Shown: positions 61,576 to 64,000 of the stretch, piece after piece
Numbering within the stretch: the stretch's first letter is position 1
Layout of the letters: every line of letters starts with the position of its first letter
Assembly: GCA_964036195.1 (NCBI GenBank)
Contig: OZ038451.1
Location: 8,684,529 to 8,748,528, forward strand
DNA: 64,000 nt
Origin: Sphaerolaimus hirsutus
Lineage: Eukaryota > Nematoda > Chromadorea > Monhysterida > Sphaerolaimidae
Direction of reading: 5' to 3'
Position numbers and translations under genes: made by a program
The notes under the pieces: generated by a model
The model's database searches: none
Told to the model about the DNA's origin: nothing
The model's input: only the letters and a program-made list of their open reading frames with translations

Positions 61576-62325
61576 GGTGCCGGTTCCGCAAGTGGACAAG
61601 TTAAGAGTTAAAAGTTAAGAGTTGAGTAAAATGACAAATGGCGAGTTAAGAGTAAAGTTAAAGTTTAAGAGAAAAGTTAAAGTTTAAGAGTTGAGTTAAA
61701 AGTTGAGTGAAATGTTAAGAGTGGAGTTAAAGGTTAAAAGTTGAGTTAAGAGTTAAGAGTTGAGTTAAAAGTTGAGTTAAGAGTTGAGTTGAGAGTTGAG
61801 AGTTAAAAGACAAGTGGAAAATGATGGTAAAAAAATAAAAATGTGAAATTGGTATTGATACGGCTGTTCGCTGGCATGCTGCCAATGTTGTATGCACGAC
61901 ATTTGAAAATAACGTATCCAAAAAAATTATCGCTAAAAAAAAAATCGCGGAACGTTGTTTCAAAATGGCCGTGCGGGGACAAAATATGATTGAAGATCAG
62001 CGTATCGCGCTTCTGCAACGAATGACCCATTTGTCTTTTAAATCAACTTTTAACTCACCTTTTAACCTTTAACTCAACTCTTAACATTTAACTCAACTTT
62101 TGACTCAACTTTTAACCTTTAACTCAACTCTTAACTTTTAACTCAACTTTTGACTCAACTTTTAACCTTTAACTCAACTCTTAACTTTTAACTCAACTTT
62201 TGTCTCAACTTTTAACCTTTAACTCAACTCTTAACTTTTAACTCAACTTTTGTCTCAACTTTTAACCTTTAACTCAACTCTTAACTTTTAACTCTTAACT
62301 TGTCTACTTGCGGAACTGGCCCCAG
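61575..62325. mobile_element. foldback with 'ttaactcaactttta' minisatellite arms
   Basis: ggtgccggttccgcaagtgg followed by acaagttaagagtt is mirrored by aactcttaacttgtctactt then gcggaactggcccc. The right arm is a tandem of a 50-bp unit (tttaacctttaactcaactc, ttaacttttaactcaacttt, tgtctcaac). The left arm is shorter and complementary. The unique core is 61800-62030. Confidence 0.88.
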
Positions 62326-62414
62326 GTAATTAATGCACCGGACGCAAATAAAAAAAATAAAAGTTCTCCAGATTCCAAAGAAACGTTTTGACAAAGATAT
62401 TGAGCATTGCTCAT

Positions 62415-63463
62415 AGTTGTTAAAATGTACCTATTTGCATTTACTCAACGAATATTTATAGGTACTCGAGTACTGTGTAAATACGTTATTTTTCCTCTAA
62501 AAAGGTACCTGTACTCACTTTTATCGTCATTGGGTGTGTTTACGGGAAATATGATTGACGAGATATAATTTTTATTGTTAGGTATTTTACCTTTCAGACT
62601 TTTGCATAATTTACACACACATGCAACTTTGTCTCAGATATTTGCTATCTGTTTGAAAGCCATTAATAGTAATTGCACAAATAATTCCTCTGGGGAATTA
62701 TTTTTTGTCAATCGTTTTCGTCAGGAAAAGAAATTTTACAAGGAAATACGCAAGTCCCCTGAGATAAATCTGAGTTGATAGATTCTTAGAAGGACCACCT
62801 GCAGGGGGCGGTTCAAGAAAAACAAACATGTTTCCCTATTTTTAATATCCACTGCCCTCAGAAATGAAGCACTATGCGCGGGTGTTGGCTGTTACCACTT
62901 GTCATGTATTTAGTCTTATCAATCATTAGTGTTTTTAAATTTCATATTGGTGCTATTTTTCAACTATACACTGCAATTAGCGCTCCAAAAATGGTGGGAG
63001 TAATATATATTTTTATTGTAAGAAAACACAAAAAAAATCTCTCAAAACATTGTTGTTCTTCAGGTTTTTTCAGAGTTTCAAATTTAATTAGGTTTATTTA
63101 AGAACAGAAAATACAGTAAAATACTTTTTGCATGGCATAGAGGGAAAAAAGAGAGGTATAAATGCACATGCAGGTATAAATAGCTGAAAATAACTAAAAA
63201 GTGCATGCACTTGTGAATTTGAAGGTGAAAATGGTAAAAAAGGTTAAAAAATTTAGAGATTTTCAGTGAAAATTAGAGCAAAACTTATCAAAAATACTCA
63301 CTTTTACATTTTCCAGGTAAAAAGGTACTTAATCACATTTACTCATGAGTAAAAGTAATTTTTTTATAATTTTACGTTTTCTGTGCTCAGGAGGGGCGAG
63401 TAAAAAATACTTTATGTTCACATATTCGTTGAAAAAAGTCGGTACCTTTAACAACTCTGGTGT
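62415..63463. mobile_element. element with GTTGTTAAA ends
   Basis: tagttgttaaaatgtaccta at the left and aggt/ggtacctttaacaactc at the right, about 1.05 kb. It contains the ORF 62874-63101 (hydrophobic, no family seen) and a copy of the dispersed repeat listed at 3160. Confidence 0.55.
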
Positions 63464-63469
63464 GCCATT

Positions 63470-64000
63470 TGTGTGCGGTGTGAGTGATTCGCTGACTTCA
63501 GTTATTGGCTTTATAGTGAAAGTCAATTTTTGGATAAAATCCCATTTTGGAGCCAATTTCATTTTTTGACAAAGAAACCAGTAAACAAAGACAATTTTTA
63601 CAAATGTGCACATGACGGTATTCTGGCATAATGCAATTAGCATTGAAAAAATCTCTGAGAGATTTATATTTAAAAAATTTCAGAAAATCTCAGAAAATAT
63701 AAGATTTTCTGATTTATATTTTTTCGATGATTTTCCAGAGAGATTTAATTATATTTTCTTCTGATTGAGAAAATCTCTCAAGAATATCTCTCTATATTTG
63801 CCCATTTTCACCTTCAAATTCACTAGTTCATGTGCTTTTTTGTCAATTTTCATCAATTTTCAATTATATATGTGCTTATATCCACATTTTTGGCTATTTT
63901 CCCCCTATTTTTATTTTTTTCTCCACTTTTTCTGTTCTATAGCATGAAAGAGCCAAAAAAGTCTATCTGAAATACATTTTCTGTACTCAAGTACTTTCAA
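63470..64000. other. AT-rich, dispersed repeat, no gene seen
   Basis: An inverted pair at 63650-63780 (aaaatctctgagagatttata / gagagatttaattatattttc) forms a short foldback. From 63790 on it matches the dispersed repeat family noted at 3160. Confidence 0.45.

Noticed and set aside
62874..63101. Hydrophobic 75-residue ORF (MRGCWLLPLVMYLV)
   Set aside because: It sits inside a repeat element with GTTGTTAAA ends, and the following sequence matches a dispersed repeat; no homologue recognised.

Overview
The window is animal nuclear DNA, most likely from an arthropod and probably an insect. Short GC-rich exons with GT-AG introns are scattered through AT-rich, repeat-filled sequence. The exons match animal protein families (peflin, AIF, PNKD, BAG1, a secreted MAM-like protein, a small four-TM protein). 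The species cannot be fixed from sequence alone.

Layout: 0.6-2.0 kb, minus strand, C-terminal exons of a penta-EF-hand protein (peflin-like). 2.8-4.4 kb, plus, three exons of apoptosis-inducing factor (AIFM1-like) without its last part. 5.3-6.1 kb, plus, the last two exons of a PNKD-type metallo-beta-lactamase hydrolase without its first part. 13.0-15.9 kb, plus, most of a BAG1-like Hsp70 co-chaperone. 19.9-22.6 kb, minus, a complete six-exon secreted protein with MAM-like features. 27.6-31.0 kb, plus, three exons of an unrecognised His/Gln/Ser-rich protein. 27.97-28.08 kb, minus, a U6 snRNA. 38.6-44.7 kb, plus, a four-TM protein with a Pro/Tyr-rich tail. 45.7-49.4 kb, minus, the 3' half of a single-pass membrane protein. 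From 49.4 kb onward there is almost no convincing coding sequence. A tandem-repeat block (54.3-58.2 kb) and many foldback elements fill that part. The genes are unrelated in function and nothing suggests an operon or pathway cluster.

The non-coding DNA is mostly small non-autonomous DNA transposons. Several can be delimited to the base by target-site duplications: hAT-like (8-bp TSD) at 924, 13255, 15011, 18257, 24998 and 36988; Tc1/mariner-like (TA) with CCGTATT ends; Harbinger-like (TTA/TAA) at 42647 and 60808. Others are long foldbacks. The commonest family is built from CCCAGACCCTGTAAAATG-type repeats and sits in almost every long intron.

The most unusual signal is in the introns. Many begin with a G/T-rich stretch (GTTGG then G-runs) and end with an A/C-rich stretch (C-runs before CAG). 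The two intron ends are therefore close to reverse complements, and the usual U-rich polypyrimidine tract is missing. The second oddity is that AIF, lacking its 3' end, directly abuts PNKD, lacking its 5' end.
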